Assembly (NCBI RefSeq): GCF_009377205.1
Contig: NZ_VJZE01000028.1
Coordinates: forward strand, 1 to 40,246
Length of the DNA stretch: 40,246 nt
Direction of reading: 5' to 3'
Source: Streptomyces phyllanthi
Lineage (GTDB): Bacteria > Actinomycetota > Actinomycetes > Streptomycetales > Streptomycetaceae
Shown here: one piece after another, positions 32,280 through 40,246 of the stretch
Layout of the letters: each line of letters starts with the position of its first letter
Position numbering within the stretch: position 1 is the stretch's first letter
The notes under the pieces: model-generated
Seen by the model: the letters and a program-made list of their open reading frames with translations, nothing else
Databases searched by the model: none
What the model was told of the DNA's origin: nothing
Program-made: the position numbers and the translations under genes

Positions 32280-33039
32280 CGGCGGGCGGCCCGTCCGGCT
32301 CGTCGGCCGGACCGCTCTCCGGGGTGTCGTCCGGCAGGTCTGGCATCAGATAGCCGACCCCGCGCAGCGTGCGGATGTACGCCGAGCCGCCCGGCACCGC
32401 CGCCAGCCGCGACCGCAGCCGGTACACCGTGGACTTCACCACGTCCCGTCCGCCCAGCAGGTCGGTGGTGCCCCAGACCTCCCGCAGCAGGTCCTGCCAC
32501 GACTGTGGCACCCCTCGCCGGGTGGCCAGATGGGTCAGCAGTTTGAACTCCGTGAACGGCAGGTCCAGCCGGTGGCGCGCCAGGGTCGCCGACTGCGTCA
32601 CCGGGTCGATCACCAGATGGCCGACGCGGATCACCGCACCGCCGCTCCTGCGGTGGCGGCGCACCAGCGCCTGGGCGCGGAGCGCCACCTCGCGCGGGTG
32701 GAACGGCTTGGTCACATAGTCGTCGGCGCCCTGCTCCAGGCCGGCGATGACATCGTCGTGCTGGGACAGCGCGGTGAGCAGCATGACCGGAACCTCCGAC
32801 CGGGCCCGGATCCGCCCGCACAGCGTGAGCCCGTCCATCGTCGGCATCATCACGTCCAGCACGACCAGGTCGATGGCGCGGGTGCGCAGCAGGTTCAGCG
32901 CGGTCGCGCCGTCATGGGCGGTGAGCACCGTGAACCCCTGGGTCTGCAAGGCGAACTCGATGATGATCGTCATCTGCGGCTCGTCGTCGACCACCAACGC
33001 GGTCGGCCCTGCCGCCGCCGTCTCCGCCGGACCCGTCAT
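32275..33039 (-). CDS. OmpR/PhoB-family response regulator
   Basis: The 254-residue protein has a receiver domain with acidic pocket VVDDE, phospho-acceptor D62 (VVLDVMMPTMDG) and the TKPFHP lysine, followed by a winged-helix domain with LPFTEFKLLTHLATRRGVPQ, VVKSTVYRLRSRLAAV and IRTLRGVGYLMPD. The start ATG overlaps the kinase stop by ATGA; an upstream frame reaching 33540 is antisense to nothing real and simply runs inside the kinase gene. It likely acts on the transporter operon 118 bases downstream, where a pair of CCGGTRAC repeats is found. The C-terminal 20 residues are an acidic Pro-rich tail. Confidence 0.93.
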   Translation of the reverse strand: MTGPAETAAAGPTALVVDDEPQMTIIIEFALQTQGFTVLTAHDGATALNLLRTRAIDLVVLDVMMPTMDGLTLCGRIRARSEVPVMLLTALSQHDDVIAGLEQGADDYVTKPFHPREVALRAQALVRRHRRSGGAVIRVGHLVIDPVTQSATLARHRLDLPFTEFKLLTHLATRRGVPQSWQDLLREVWGTTDLLGGRDVVKSTVYRLRSRLAAVPGGSAYIRTLRGVGYLMPDLPDDTPESGPADEPDGPPAG

Positions 33040-33842
33040 GACGCGTCGGGCAGGGTCAGCAGGAACGTCGTCCCGCGCGTGGACGCGGTGTGCACCATGA
33101 TCTCGCCTCCGTGCAGCTCCACGACGGTCTTCGTGATCACGAGACCGAGGCCCGTTCCGTCGGCCAGTGGCCGGCCGGTGGCGAAGCGGTGGAACAGCCG
33201 GTGCCGCTCGGCCCGCGTCATACCGGCACCGTCGTCGGTGACGTACACCGCGACACCGGAGTCTATGAGGGCCACCCGGACATCGATGCTGCCGCCCGTG
33301 GTGGTGAAGCGGCTCGCGTTGGACAGCAGGTTCGTCAGCGCCTGCGTCAGCAGCATCGGGTCCGCCGGGATGCGCGGCATCACCTGGGGCACGTCCAGGC
33401 TGATCCGCTGCTCGCGCTGAGCGCACAACGGCCGCATCGCGGTGACGACGTCCCGCGCCACGACCGACACGTCCACCTTCTCCATGCGCGGGGTGAACAG
33501 GCCCGCCTCGATCTTCGCCTGGATCAGCAGGCTCTCGCACAGGGAGGTGACCTGGGTGGACTGATGGGCCGCGACCTGAAGCAACCGCTCCTGGGCCGAG
33601 GTCAGCGGGCCCGGAGTCCCTTCCCGCAGCAGATCCACCGCGCCCTTGATCATGCTGAGCGGTGTACGCAGCTCATGACTGAGCGCGGTCACCTGTTCCG
33701 CCCGGCGTTCCACCAGGTGCTCCAGCTGAGCCAGCTCCGCCACCCGGGCCGCGGCGGTCCGGCGCATCCGCAGGAACGTCAGCAGGGCAGCGGCACCCGC
33801 ACCACCGAGTGCTGCCACCGTCAACCACCAGACGGTGACCAT
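33036..33842 (-). CDS. sensor histidine kinase without extracellular domain
   Basis: From ATG 33842 the protein has 268 residues: one membrane span (about 3-24), a short helical linker, a HisKA domain with H56 in SHELRTPLSMIKG, and an ATPase domain with NLLSNASRF, DDGAGM and GTGLGLVITKTV. There is no periplasmic loop or PAS/HAMP domain, so sensing must involve the membrane segment or a partner protein. GAGGAGG lies 8 bases before this ATG; the open frame reaches 33920, but that extension is unsupported. It forms a pair with the regulator and precedes the Fbp/Afu-type transporter, whose binding protein could be the real sensor, as in Pgt/Uhp-like systems. Confidence 0.92.
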   Translation of the reverse strand: MVTVWWLTVAALGGAGAAALLTFLRMRRTAAARVAELAQLEHLVERRAEQVTALSHELRTPLSMIKGAVDLLREGTPGPLTSAQERLLQVAAHQSTQVTSLCESLLIQAKIEAGLFTPRMEKVDVSVVARDVVTAMRPLCAQREQRISLDVPQVMPRIPADPMLLTQALTNLLSNASRFTTTGGSIDVRVALIDSGVAVYVTDDGAGMTRAERHRLFHRFATGRPLADGTGLGLVITKTVVELHGGEIMVHTASTRGTTFLLTLPDAS

Positions 33843-34079
33843 GGCCCGATCCTCCTCAGGGACCGCCGGCGCACGCGGGGCGAGACGGTCCCGTGCATTG
33901 TGCATGGCCGCAATCGCCACGACAAACAGTTCGCCACCCGGCTCCGCAGGGGATCTTACGGGTGTTTTTATGCGATATGTACTTGATGTTGCTCCATGTG
34001 GTATTTAGCGTTCGCCGGGAGAGAGGTGTTACGAGGCGCGAGTCCCGTGCCACCGTCCCGGAAACGAGGTGTGGAGCGC
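33843..34079. other. divergent promoter region, AT-rich for this genome
   Basis: The segment 33955-34010 is clearly richer in A and T than its surroundings and contains runs such as GTTTTTATGCG. It separates the leftward kinase from the rightward sugar importer and carries the importer promoter. The leftward promoter could not be fixed. Confidence 0.5.
33983..34011 (+). promoter_or_regulatory. promoter of the sugar ABC importer operon
   Basis: TTGATG (33983-33988), a 17-base spacer and TAGCGT (34006-34011) form a good -35/-10 pair. Transcription would begin near 34018. The ATG at 33996 of the longest frame lies inside this promoter and cannot be the start. Confidence 0.5.
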
Positions 34080-35399
34080 GTGCACGTGAGGTGCGGCTGC
34101 CGGCCGATTTCGGGGAAGAAGGGACGTCCCGGGCGTCAGAGGGGGACACGACGGCTGCGGATGTTCGCCGTCCTGCCGTTGCTGGCGTCGCTGCTCGCCG
34201 CCTGCGGCGGTGACGAGGACTCCGGCCCGCCCACCCTGAACTGGTACAACTTCCCCGACGACTCCGGTGCGCTCCAGAAGGCGGCCGACCGGTGCAGCCA
34301 GGCCTCGGGCGGCCGCTACAGGATCAGCTACAACAAGCTCCCGCGCGCCGCCGACGGCCAGCGCCAGCAGATGGTCCGCCGGCTCGCCGCCGAGGACAGC
34401 TCGCTCGACATCCTGGGCCTGGACGTCACCTGGGCCGCGGAGTTCGCCGAGGCGCGCTGGATCCGCGAATGGACGGGGACGGCGAAGCAGCAGGCGATCG
34501 AGGGCACCCTGGCCGTACCGCTGCAGACCTCGACCTGGAAGGGAAAGCTCTACGCGGTCCCGTACAACACCAACACACAGCTCCTCTGGTACCGCTCGGA
34601 CCTGGTGCCCACCCCGCCCACGACCTGGGCCCAGATGCTGGACATGGCCCGCGACCTCGACCGGCAGGGCAAACCGCACTACGTGGAGATCCAGGGCGCC
34701 CAGTACGAGGGCCTGACCGTCTGGTTCAACACACTGATCAACAGCGCGGGCGGCTCCATCCTCAATCCGAGCGCCACCGAGCCCTCCCTCGGGCCCCCGG
34801 CCGTGCAGGCCGCCACCCTGATGCGCGACGTGGCCACCTCCGTGGCCGCGGACCCCTCCCTGTCCAACCAGATGGAGGACCAGAACCGCCTCGCCATGGA
34901 GTCGGGGGTCGCGGCGTTCGAGCTCAACTACCCGTTCGTCTATCCCTCGATGAGGACGAACAACCCGGAGCTGTTCAGGAACTTCCGCTGGGCGCCGTAC
35001 CCCCGGGTCGACGCCGACCGCCCCGCACGGCCCACCATCGGCGGCATCGACCTGGCCGTGAGCGCCTACTCGCGCCACCCCGATCTGGCCTTCGAAGCGG
35101 CCCTGTGCCTGCGCAACCGGGAGAACCAGCTCACCGCCGCGCTCGAAGGCGGCCTGCCGCCCACCCTGCGCGCGCTCTACGACGACGCGGCGTTCATCAA
35201 GGAGTACCCCTTCGCCAAGGAAGTGCTGGCAGCCCTGGAGTCGGCGAGCGTGCGCCCGCTCACTCCGGCCTACCAGAACATCTCGATCGCGATCTCCCAC
35301 ACGCTGTCCCCGCCGTCCGGGATCAACCCGGTGAGCTCGGTCGACACCATCAGGGAACAGATCGACGAGGCCCTGCGATCCGAGGGTGTGATCCCGTGA
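34080..35399 (+). CDS. sugar ABC transporter substrate-binding lipoprotein (LpqY-like)
   Basis: With GTG 34080 the precursor has 439 residues: a long basic N-terminus, hydrophobic core and lipobox LAAC (FAVLPLLASLLAACGG), then a class I/cluster D sugar-binding fold. Family marks are LNWYNFPDDSG, DILGLDVTWAAEFAEARWIR, VPYNTNTQLLWYRSDLV and PTIGGIDLAVSAYSRHPDLA. The gene order binding protein, two permeases and an ATPase, and the wording, match LpqY-SugABC, which imports trehalose in mycobacteria; here the ligand could be trehalose, maltose or another disaccharide. The start is uncertain among GTG 34080, GTG 34086 and ATG 34161. GAGG is 10 bases before 34080. Confidence 0.88.
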   Translation: MHVRCGCRPISGKKGRPGRQRGTRRLRMFAVLPLLASLLAACGGDEDSGPPTLNWYNFPDDSGALQKAADRCSQASGGRYRISYNKLPRAADGQRQQMVRRLAAEDSSLDILGLDVTWAAEFAEARWIREWTGTAKQQAIEGTLAVPLQTSTWKGKLYAVPYNTNTQLLWYRSDLVPTPPTTWAQMLDMARDLDRQGKPHYVEIQGAQYEGLTVWFNTLINSAGGSILNPSATEPSLGPPAVQAATLMRDVATSVAADPSLSNQMEDQNRLAMESGVAAFELNYPFVYPSMRTNNPELFRNFRWAPYPRVDADRPARPTIGGIDLAVSAYSRHPDLAFEAALCLRNRENQLTAALEGGLPPTLRALYDDAAFIKEYPFAKEVLAALESASVRPLTPAYQNISIAISHTLSPPSGINPVSSVDTIREQIDEALRSEGVIP

Positions 35400-35473
35400 A
35401 CCACCACGTCCCGCACCACTTCACCGGCCCGCGCCCCGGTGCTCGGGCCCTGTCCCCGGGCGGCCGACGATGA
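35396..35473 (+). CDS. 25-codon bridging ORF between binding protein and permease
   Basis: GTG 35396 overlaps the binding-protein stop (GTGA) and the frame ends at TGA 35471-35473, overlapping the permease ATG (ATGA). The peptide begins [15 protein letters not shown] and is rich in His, Pro and Arg. The exact double overlap would let ribosomes pass from the binding protein to the permease, which lacks a clear ribosome site. It may be a coupling device rather than a functional peptide, or chance. Confidence 0.3.
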   Translation: MNHHVPHHFTGPRPGARALSPGGRR

Positions 35474-36423
35474 GCATGCAGGCGGAACCGGCCGGGGCCC
35501 CGCCGCCCCCCGAGGCGGAGCAGGTCCGGCAGGGCAAGGCGGCGATCTCGGCGGGCGCCCGGCAGGAGCGGCGGCTCGGCTGGCTGCTCTGCGCACCGGC
35601 CGTCCTGGTCATGCTCGCCGTGACCGCCTACCCCATCGGGTACGCCGTCTATCTGTCCCTCCAGCGCTACGACCTGCGCTTCCCGGGACAGGCGGACTTC
35701 GTGGGCCTGAGCAACTACGGGGCGGTCCTGTCCTCCTCGTTCTGGTGGGACGCCTTCTGGGTCACGCTGTTCATCACCGCCGTTTCCGTGGCCATCGAAC
35801 TGGTCCTCGGCATGGGGCTCGCCCTGGTGATGCATCGCACGATCTTCACGCGCGGCGTCGTCCGTACGTCGGTCCTCGTCCCGTACGGGATCGTCACCGT
35901 CGTCGCCGCCTTCTCCTGGCAGTACGCCTGGACCCCGGATCTCGGCTACCTCGCCGAGCTGCTGCCCGAGGGCGAGGCCCCGCTGACCGAGCGGTGGTCC
36001 GCGCTGTGGATCATCATCCTCGCCGAGGTGTGGAAGACGACGCCGTTCATGGCCCTGCTGCTGCTCGCGGGACTCGCCCTGGTTCCCGAGGAGACCCTGA
36101 AAGCGGCCATGGTGGACGGTGCGACCGCCTGGCAGCGGTTCACCAGGATCATGGTGCCGCTGATGAAACCGGCCATCCTGGTGGCACTGCTCTTCCGCAC
36201 GCTGGACGCGTTCCGGATCTTCGACAACATCTACGTCCTGACCCAGGGGGCCCAGGACACCGGCTCCCTGTCGATCCTCGGGTACGACAACCTGTTCACC
36301 GCGCTGAACCTGGGCATCGGGTCGGCGATCTCGGTCCTGATCTTCATCTGTGTCGCGATCATCGCCTTCACGTTCATCAAACTGTTCGGCGCGGCCGCAC
36401 CCGGAGCGGAGGTGAAGCGCTGA
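35470..36423 (+). CDS. sugar ABC importer permease, first subunit (SugA-like, MalF family)
   Basis: The 317-residue protein has a cytoplasmic N-terminal lead rich in Pro and Ala, about six membrane spans starting at [20 protein letters not shown], and the EAA loop [20 protein letters not shown]. This is the MalF/UgpA/SugA class of carbohydrate permeases. Its stop overlaps the next permease start by one base (TGATG), so the two are coupled and form the heterodimeric channel. Confidence 0.93.
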   Translation: MSMQAEPAGAPPPPEAEQVRQGKAAISAGARQERRLGWLLCAPAVLVMLAVTAYPIGYAVYLSLQRYDLRFPGQADFVGLSNYGAVLSSSFWWDAFWVTLFITAVSVAIELVLGMGLALVMHRTIFTRGVVRTSVLVPYGIVTVVAAFSWQYAWTPDLGYLAELLPEGEAPLTERWSALWIIILAEVWKTTPFMALLLLAGLALVPEETLKAAMVDGATAWQRFTRIMVPLMKPAILVALLFRTLDAFRIFDNIYVLTQGAQDTGSLSILGYDNLFTALNLGIGSAISVLIFICVAIIAFTFIKLFGAAAPGAEVKR

Positions 36424-37256
36424 TGGCCGCCGTGGGAAGGACGCACCGCGTCCGCTGGGGTGTCGTCAACGTCGTGGTGGTGCTCTACGCCCTGTTCCCG
36501 GTGTGGTGGATCGCCGCGCTGTCGTTCAAGGACCCCGCCACCCTCACCGACGGCGACTACATCCCGAGGGACTGGACCTGGGAGAACTACAGCGGCATCT
36601 TCGACACCTCCGAGTTCACCCGCGCACTGGTCAACTCGATCGGCATCGCCCTGATCGCCACCGTGATCGCGGTCGCGCTGGGCACCATGGCCGCCTACGC
36701 GGTGGCCAGACTGCGCTTCCCCGGCAAGCGGGTCCTCATCGGCATGTCCCTGCTGATCGCGATGTTCCCCCCGATCTCGCTGGTGTCACCCCTGTTCAAC
36801 ATCGAGCGGATCATCGGGATCTTCGACACCTGGATCGGGCTGATCATCCCGTACATGACCTTCTCGCTGCCGCTGGCGATCTACACCCTGTCGGCGTTCT
36901 TCCGGGAGATCCCCTGGGACCTGGAGAAGGCCGCCAAGGTCGACGGGGCCACGCCCGCCCAGGCGTTCCGCATGGTCATCGTGCCGCTGGCCGCGCCCGG
37001 CGTGTTCACCACGGCCATCCTCGTGTTCATCTTCTGCTGGAACGACTTCCTGTTCGCGATCTCGCTGACCTCCACCGAGTCCGCGCGCACGGTGCCCGCG
37101 GCGATCGCGTTCTTCACCGGGAGTTCGCAGTTCCAGCAGCCCACCGGGTCGATCGCCGCCGCCGCCGCGGTGATCACCATCCCGATCATCATTTTCGTCC
37201 TGTTCTTCCAGCGGCGGATCGTCGCCGGTCTGACCTCCGGAGCGGTCAAGGGGTGA
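36423..37256 (+). CDS. sugar ABC importer permease, second subunit (SugB-like, MalG family)
   Basis: The 277-residue protein has six spans. [20 protein letters not shown] near the N-terminus and [20 protein letters not shown] (EAA loop) are characteristic of MalG/SugB permeases. The TGATG junction sets the start. About 90 bases separate it from the ATPase gene, with a fresh ribosome site there, so the ATPase may be made at a different level. Confidence 0.93.
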   Translation: MAAVGRTHRVRWGVVNVVVVLYALFPVWWIAALSFKDPATLTDGDYIPRDWTWENYSGIFDTSEFTRALVNSIGIALIATVIAVALGTMAAYAVARLRFPGKRVLIGMSLLIAMFPPISLVSPLFNIERIIGIFDTWIGLIIPYMTFSLPLAIYTLSAFFREIPWDLEKAAKVDGATPAQAFRMVIVPLAAPGVFTTAILVFIFCWNDFLFAISLTSTESARTVPAAIAFFTGSSQFQQPTGSIAAAAAVITIPIIIFVLFFQRRIVAGLTSGAVKG

Positions 37257-37349
37257 CCGGGCGGCCGTGACAGACGGCCGCCGGCCCCCGGCACCGACCG
37301 CGACACCCGGACCCGGACCCGGAAGGCAAGAAGGCAAGGAGGCACCACC

Positions 37350-38561
37350 ATGGCCGAGATCATCCTCGAGAAAGTCACCAAGCGTTTTCCCGACGGAGCC
37401 CTCGCCGTGAAGGACGTGGACCTCGCCATCGCCGACGGCGAGTTCGTGATCCTGGTCGGCCCGTCGGGATGCGGCAAGTCCACCACCCTGAACATGATCG
37501 CCGGGCTCGAGGACATCACCCACGGCAGCCTGCGTATCGGTGACCGGGTCGTCAACGACCTCGCGCCCAAGGAACGCGACGTCGCCATGGTGTTCCAGAG
37601 CTACGCCCTGTACCCGCACATGAGCGTCCGGGAGAACATGGGCTTCCCGCTGCGGCTGGCCAAGGTGGACAAGGGCACCATCAACGCCAAGGTCGAGGAG
37701 GCCGCCCGCATTCTCGACCTCACCGACCACCTGGACCGCAAGCCCGCCAACCTCTCGGGCGGGCAGCGCCAGCGGGTCGCCATGGGGCGGGCGATCGTCC
37801 GCGATCCCAAGGCGTTCCTGATGGACGAGCCGCTGTCCAATCTGGACGCCAAACTCCGGGTGCAGATGCGCACGCAGATCTCCCGGCTGCAGCGGCGCCT
37901 GGGCACGACCACCGTGTACGTCACCCACGACCAGACCGAGGCCATGACCCTCGGCGACCGGGTCGTGGTCATGAGGCAGGGACTGGTGCAGCAGGTCGGC
38001 ACGCCCGCGGAGCTCTACGACCACCCGCGCAATCTCTTCGTCGCGGGTTTCATCGGCTCCCCGGCGATGAACTTCCTGAACGCCACGCTGGAAGACGGGG
38101 CCCTGCGCTCGCCCCTGGGCGACCTGTCTCTCGACGACCGTATGCGGCAGGTGCTGGAACGGCGGAACGCTCCCCGCGAGGTCATCGTCGGACTGCGGCC
38201 CGAGGCGTTCGAGGACGCGTCCCTGTCCCGCGACCGGGATCGGGGCGGGATGTTCCGGGGTGGCCCCGAGCGGCCCGTCTTCACCGCCACCGTGGACGTA
38301 CTGGAGTCCCTCGGCTCCGATGTGTACATCTACTTCACGGCGGAGGGCGGGCCCGCGAAGACCGCCGAACTGGAGGAACTCGCCACGGACTCGGGTCTGC
38401 GGGACACCGGTGCCGAGGCCGGGCAGATCGTGGCCCGCCTGGACGCCGCCACACGCGCCCGTGAGGGCCACCCCGTGGAGTTGCAGATCGACATGAGCAA
38501 GGCCCATGTGTTCGACCCGGCCACCGGGGAGAACCTCACGCACCCGGACAGCACCGGGTGA
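37350..38561 (+). CDS. sugar ABC importer ATP-binding protein (SugC/MsiK/UgpC family)
   Basis: The 403-residue protein has Walker A GPSGCGKS (37-44), signature LSGGQ (135-139), Walker B FLMDEP (156-161), H-loop in [10 protein letters not shown], and a long C-terminal regulatory domain with the MalK-type phrase [12 protein letters not shown] and the ending [15 protein letters not shown]. Streptomyces often uses one shared MsiK ATPase for many sugar importers, so a dedicated ATPase next to its permeases points to a specialised system. AGGAGG lies 8 bases before the ATG. It ends the operon and is followed by a hairpin. Confidence 0.94.
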   Translation: MAEIILEKVTKRFPDGALAVKDVDLAIADGEFVILVGPSGCGKSTTLNMIAGLEDITHGSLRIGDRVVNDLAPKERDVAMVFQSYALYPHMSVRENMGFPLRLAKVDKGTINAKVEEAARILDLTDHLDRKPANLSGGQRQRVAMGRAIVRDPKAFLMDEPLSNLDAKLRVQMRTQISRLQRRLGTTTVYVTHDQTEAMTLGDRVVVMRQGLVQQVGTPAELYDHPRNLFVAGFIGSPAMNFLNATLEDGALRSPLGDLSLDDRMRQVLERRNAPREVIVGLRPEAFEDASLSRDRDRGGMFRGGPERPVFTATVDVLESLGSDVYIYFTAEGGPAKTAELEELATDSGLRDTGAEAGQIVARLDAATRAREGHPVELQIDMSKAHVFDPATGENLTHPDSTG

Positions 38562-38571
38562 CGACGCGCCA

Positions 38572-38637
38572 CTGAGCCGGCGTACTCCGGTCCGATCCGG
38601 TCCCGTTCGGTCCGGTCCGGTCCGTCCGCCGGCTCAG
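38572..38637. terminator. convergent terminator with GGTCC microsatellite loop
   Basis: CTGAGCCGGCG (38572-38582) pairs perfectly with CGCCGGCTCAG (38627-38637). The 44-base loop is built of GGTCC/CGGTC-type pentamer repeats. The right arm overlaps the stop of the leftward amidohydrolase gene, so the structure serves both genes. Confidence 0.7.
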
Positions 38638-40246
38638 CGCGTGTACGGGGAGAGCCCGTACACGCGGCAGGCGTTCTCACGCCCCGTCCATCGGGCGATC
38701 CGGAGCGCGTCGGGCAGGCTCAGCTCGTCGGCGTCCACCCGGGACTGGAGCAGGTCCGCGAGGCCCTGCCGGAAGGACAGCGCGCCGAGCTGGTAGAACT
38801 CCGCCACTCCGTAGGCGTCGGAGCTGTGCAGCAGTTTGCGGAACGGGGTGATCTCCAGCGCCTCCTCCAGGACCGCCCGCGCCCGGGCGGGGCCGACGTG
38901 GTGCAGGGTCAGCCCGACGTCGAGGTACACCTGCTCGAACACCGCCGCCAGATAGGCGGCCTGCCGCTGGTAGGGCCAGCAGTGCAGCAGCAGGACCGGG
39001 ACGGTGCCGGAGACCAGGTGCAGCCAGTCGGTGAGGTGGGTGGGATCCGAGCGGTGCATCCGGATGTCGCTGTCCCCGAAGCCGACGTGCAGCTGGAGCG
39101 GGAGCCCGAGATCCACGGCGGTCCACAGGAGATGGCGTACCAGGACCGGGTCGTCCAGGCGGGTCCCGGCCTGCCAGCGGGCGGCCGCCTCGGTGACGTC
39201 CGCGTCCGACGGGCGGCTCGGGTCCAGATCGAACCCCGTGCGGTAGGCGGCCACGGACTTCGCCGCCACCACGCCGGGCCGCTCCACGGCTTCCCGCGCG
39301 GCCGCGAGGAACGCGGCGGCGTACTCACCCGGCTCGACACCCCGGGCCACGACGGCCTCGGCGACACTCTCCAGTCGTACGACTTCGTATGCGACGGCCG
39401 GGGAGCCGGGGGCTGCCGATTGCCCGCGGGCGGGCGGTGCCCCCGGGACGGGCGGCCCTCCAGGAGCAGGCGGCGCCCCGGGGGCGGCGGGTCGTCCGGC
39501 GAAGGCCGGCGTTCCGGGGACCGGTGATCCTGCGCGGGCCGCTGCTGCGCCGGGGGCAGGCGGCTGTCCCTGTGCGGCCGGTGCCCCAGGGGCCGACGAA
39601 GCGTCGGGGGCGGCGGGTTGTCCGGCAGACGCCGGTGTTCTGGGGACTTGTGGCCCTCCGCGGGTCGGCGGTGCCTCAGGGGTGGGCGGTGCTCCAGGGG
39701 CTGGCGGTGCGTCGGGGGCGGCTGGTTCTCCGGCTGTCGGCGAGCCTTCAGGAGTGGGCGGTTCTCCGGGGGAGGCCGGTGTTCCGGGGACCCGCGGTCC
39801 TCCAGGGACGGGCGGTGCGCCGGCGGCGGGCGGTGCTCCGGGCACGGGCGGTCGGCCGGTGGTTGGCGGGCTCGCCGCAGCGGCAAGTTCCGCAGGTGTC
39901 GTGACGCGGTCCGGGGCGTATCCGGTGTCGACGCAGAACACGTCCGTGCCCGCGGCCGTGACGAAGCGTCGGTTCACCTCGCGCCAGCCCAGCTCGGCCC
40001 GCCGCGCCAGGTACTCGGCGGCCGGAGCGTGCCGAGGCAGGTCCAGCAGCGGAGCGCAGTGGCGGCGGATCGCCACGCCGACGGGGCTGTCGAAGGCGGA
40101 GACGCCGCTGCCCGGCCATGCGGCGCCCTCGGTGATGAGCGCCTCGAAGACGTCCGGGGCCAGGTCGGTCACGGCCACGCCGTGGCAGTGGTGGTCCACG
40201 AGCGCGAGCCGGGCGAGGGCCTCGTGGACGGGGCCGGGGCTGGGGG
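38634..40246 (-). CDS. amidohydrolase family protein with large Pro/Ala/Gly insert (5' end outside window)
   Basis: The frame is open to the window edge, reading PVHEALARLALVDHHCHG, so the GTG at 40199 is internal and the start lies beyond the edge. The metal-binding HxH is in VDHHCHG; later marks are VSAFDSPVGVAIRRHCAPLL, YEVVRLESVAEAV, LPLQLHVGFGDSDI, LLLHCWPYQRQAAYL, YLDVGLTLHHVG and KLLHSSDAYGVAEF. Relatives often sit beside glutamine-synthetase-like genes and act on amides. Between residues 110 and 268, counted from GTG 40199, the domain is interrupted by a low-complexity Pro/Ala/Gly run not present in relatives, where the preceding helix joins AYEVVRLE directly. All catalytic segments on either side are intact. 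Confidence 0.88.
   Translation of the reverse strand, partial: PSPGPVHEALARLALVDHHCHGVAVTDLAPDVFEALITEGAAWPGSGVSAFDSPVGVAIRRHCAPLLDLPRHAPAAEYLARRAELGWREVNRRFVTAAGTDVFCVDTGYAPDRVTTPAELAAAASPPTTGRPPVPGAPPAAGAPPVPGGPRVPGTPASPGEPPTPEGSPTAGEPAAPDAPPAPGAPPTPEAPPTRGGPQVPRTPASAGQPAAPDASSAPGAPAAQGQPPAPGAAAARAGSPVPGTPAFAGRPAAPGAPPAPGGPPVPGAPPARGQSAAPGSPAVAYEVVRLESVAEAVVARGVEPGEYAAAFLAAAREAVERPGVVAAKSVAAYRTGFDLDPSRPSDADVTEAAARWQAGTRLDDPVLVRHLLWTAVDLGLPLQLHVGFGDSDIRMHRSDPTHLTDWLHLVSGTVPVLLLHCWPYQRQAAYLAAVFEQVYLDVGLTLHHVGPARARAVLEEALEITPFRKLLHSSDAYGVAEFYQLGALSFRQGLADLLQSRVDADELSLPDALRIARWTGRENACRVYGLSPYTR
39396..39872. repeat. degenerate GC-rich coding repeat inside the amidohydrolase gene
   Basis: About 480 bases encode about 160 residues made of PGAPP, PVPG and PAAPDA-like pieces. 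Longer units recur: VPGTPASPGEP, VPRTPASAGQPAAPDA and VPGTPAFAGRPAAPGA, spaced 49 and 41 residues. The length is a multiple of three and the frame is kept, so the repeat grew under selection for an open frame. Confidence 0.8.

Noticed and set aside
33040..33540. Extension of the response regulator frame
   Set aside because: It overlaps the kinase gene in another frame; the ATGA junction at 33036-33039 gives the natural start.

Overview
The window looks like chromosomal DNA of a Streptomyces or close relative. Composition is very high in G+C. GTG starts, promoters with no leader and Tat or lipoprotein signals are common, and most products are typical of the genus: a divergent EF-Tu of the tuf3 type, DUF4291, TVP38, a VOC protein, a SpoIIE-type PP2C and sugar ABC systems. 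No rRNA, tRNA, CRISPR array or phage module was seen. All calls come from reading the sequence; no database search was run.

Layout. 1-5.97 kb: a DUF4291 gene with the decayed tail of a second copy downstream, a membrane PP2C phosphatase, a small conserved ORF, an ABC-2 exporter pair and uppP. 6.2-9.2 kb: a tight three-gene operon (Gfo/Idh/MocA oxidoreductase, PmoA/DUF6807 protein, cupin) behind a promoter with a LacI-type operator; this is the best candidate for an undescribed catabolic route. 9.25-15.9 kb: a TVP38/VTT membrane protein, the tuf3-like EF-Tu with a structured leader, a spermidine-synthase-like methyltransferase fold, an MFS exporter, a secreted or anchored Gln/Pro-rich protein and a DUF4442 hotdog protein.

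15.9-21.3 kb is a rearranged stretch. A 5'-truncated TnpB-family gene runs into an orphan kdpE. A 3 x 14-bp repeat, an FG-GAP lipoprotein and a Tat-exported poly-gamma-glutamate hydrolase follow. After these, the broken 3' ends of arsM and arsC are fused back to back.

21.3-28.1 kb concerns polysaccharide use. It has a secreted GH27 alpha-galactosidase with CBM and ricin-lectin domains, a divergent LacI regulator with two nearly identical inverted operators between the two genes, and a secreted alginate-lyase-family enzyme. A two-domain VOC protein ends this part.

28.2-33.8 kb is one leftward block: histidine kinase, OmpR-type regulator, then a binding protein, a fused double permease and an ATPase of the Fbp/Afu type. 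34.1-38.6 kb is a rightward sugar ABC importer of LpqY-SugABC layout. The window ends inside an amidohydrolase whose domain is split by about 160 residues of Pro/Ala/Gly repeat.
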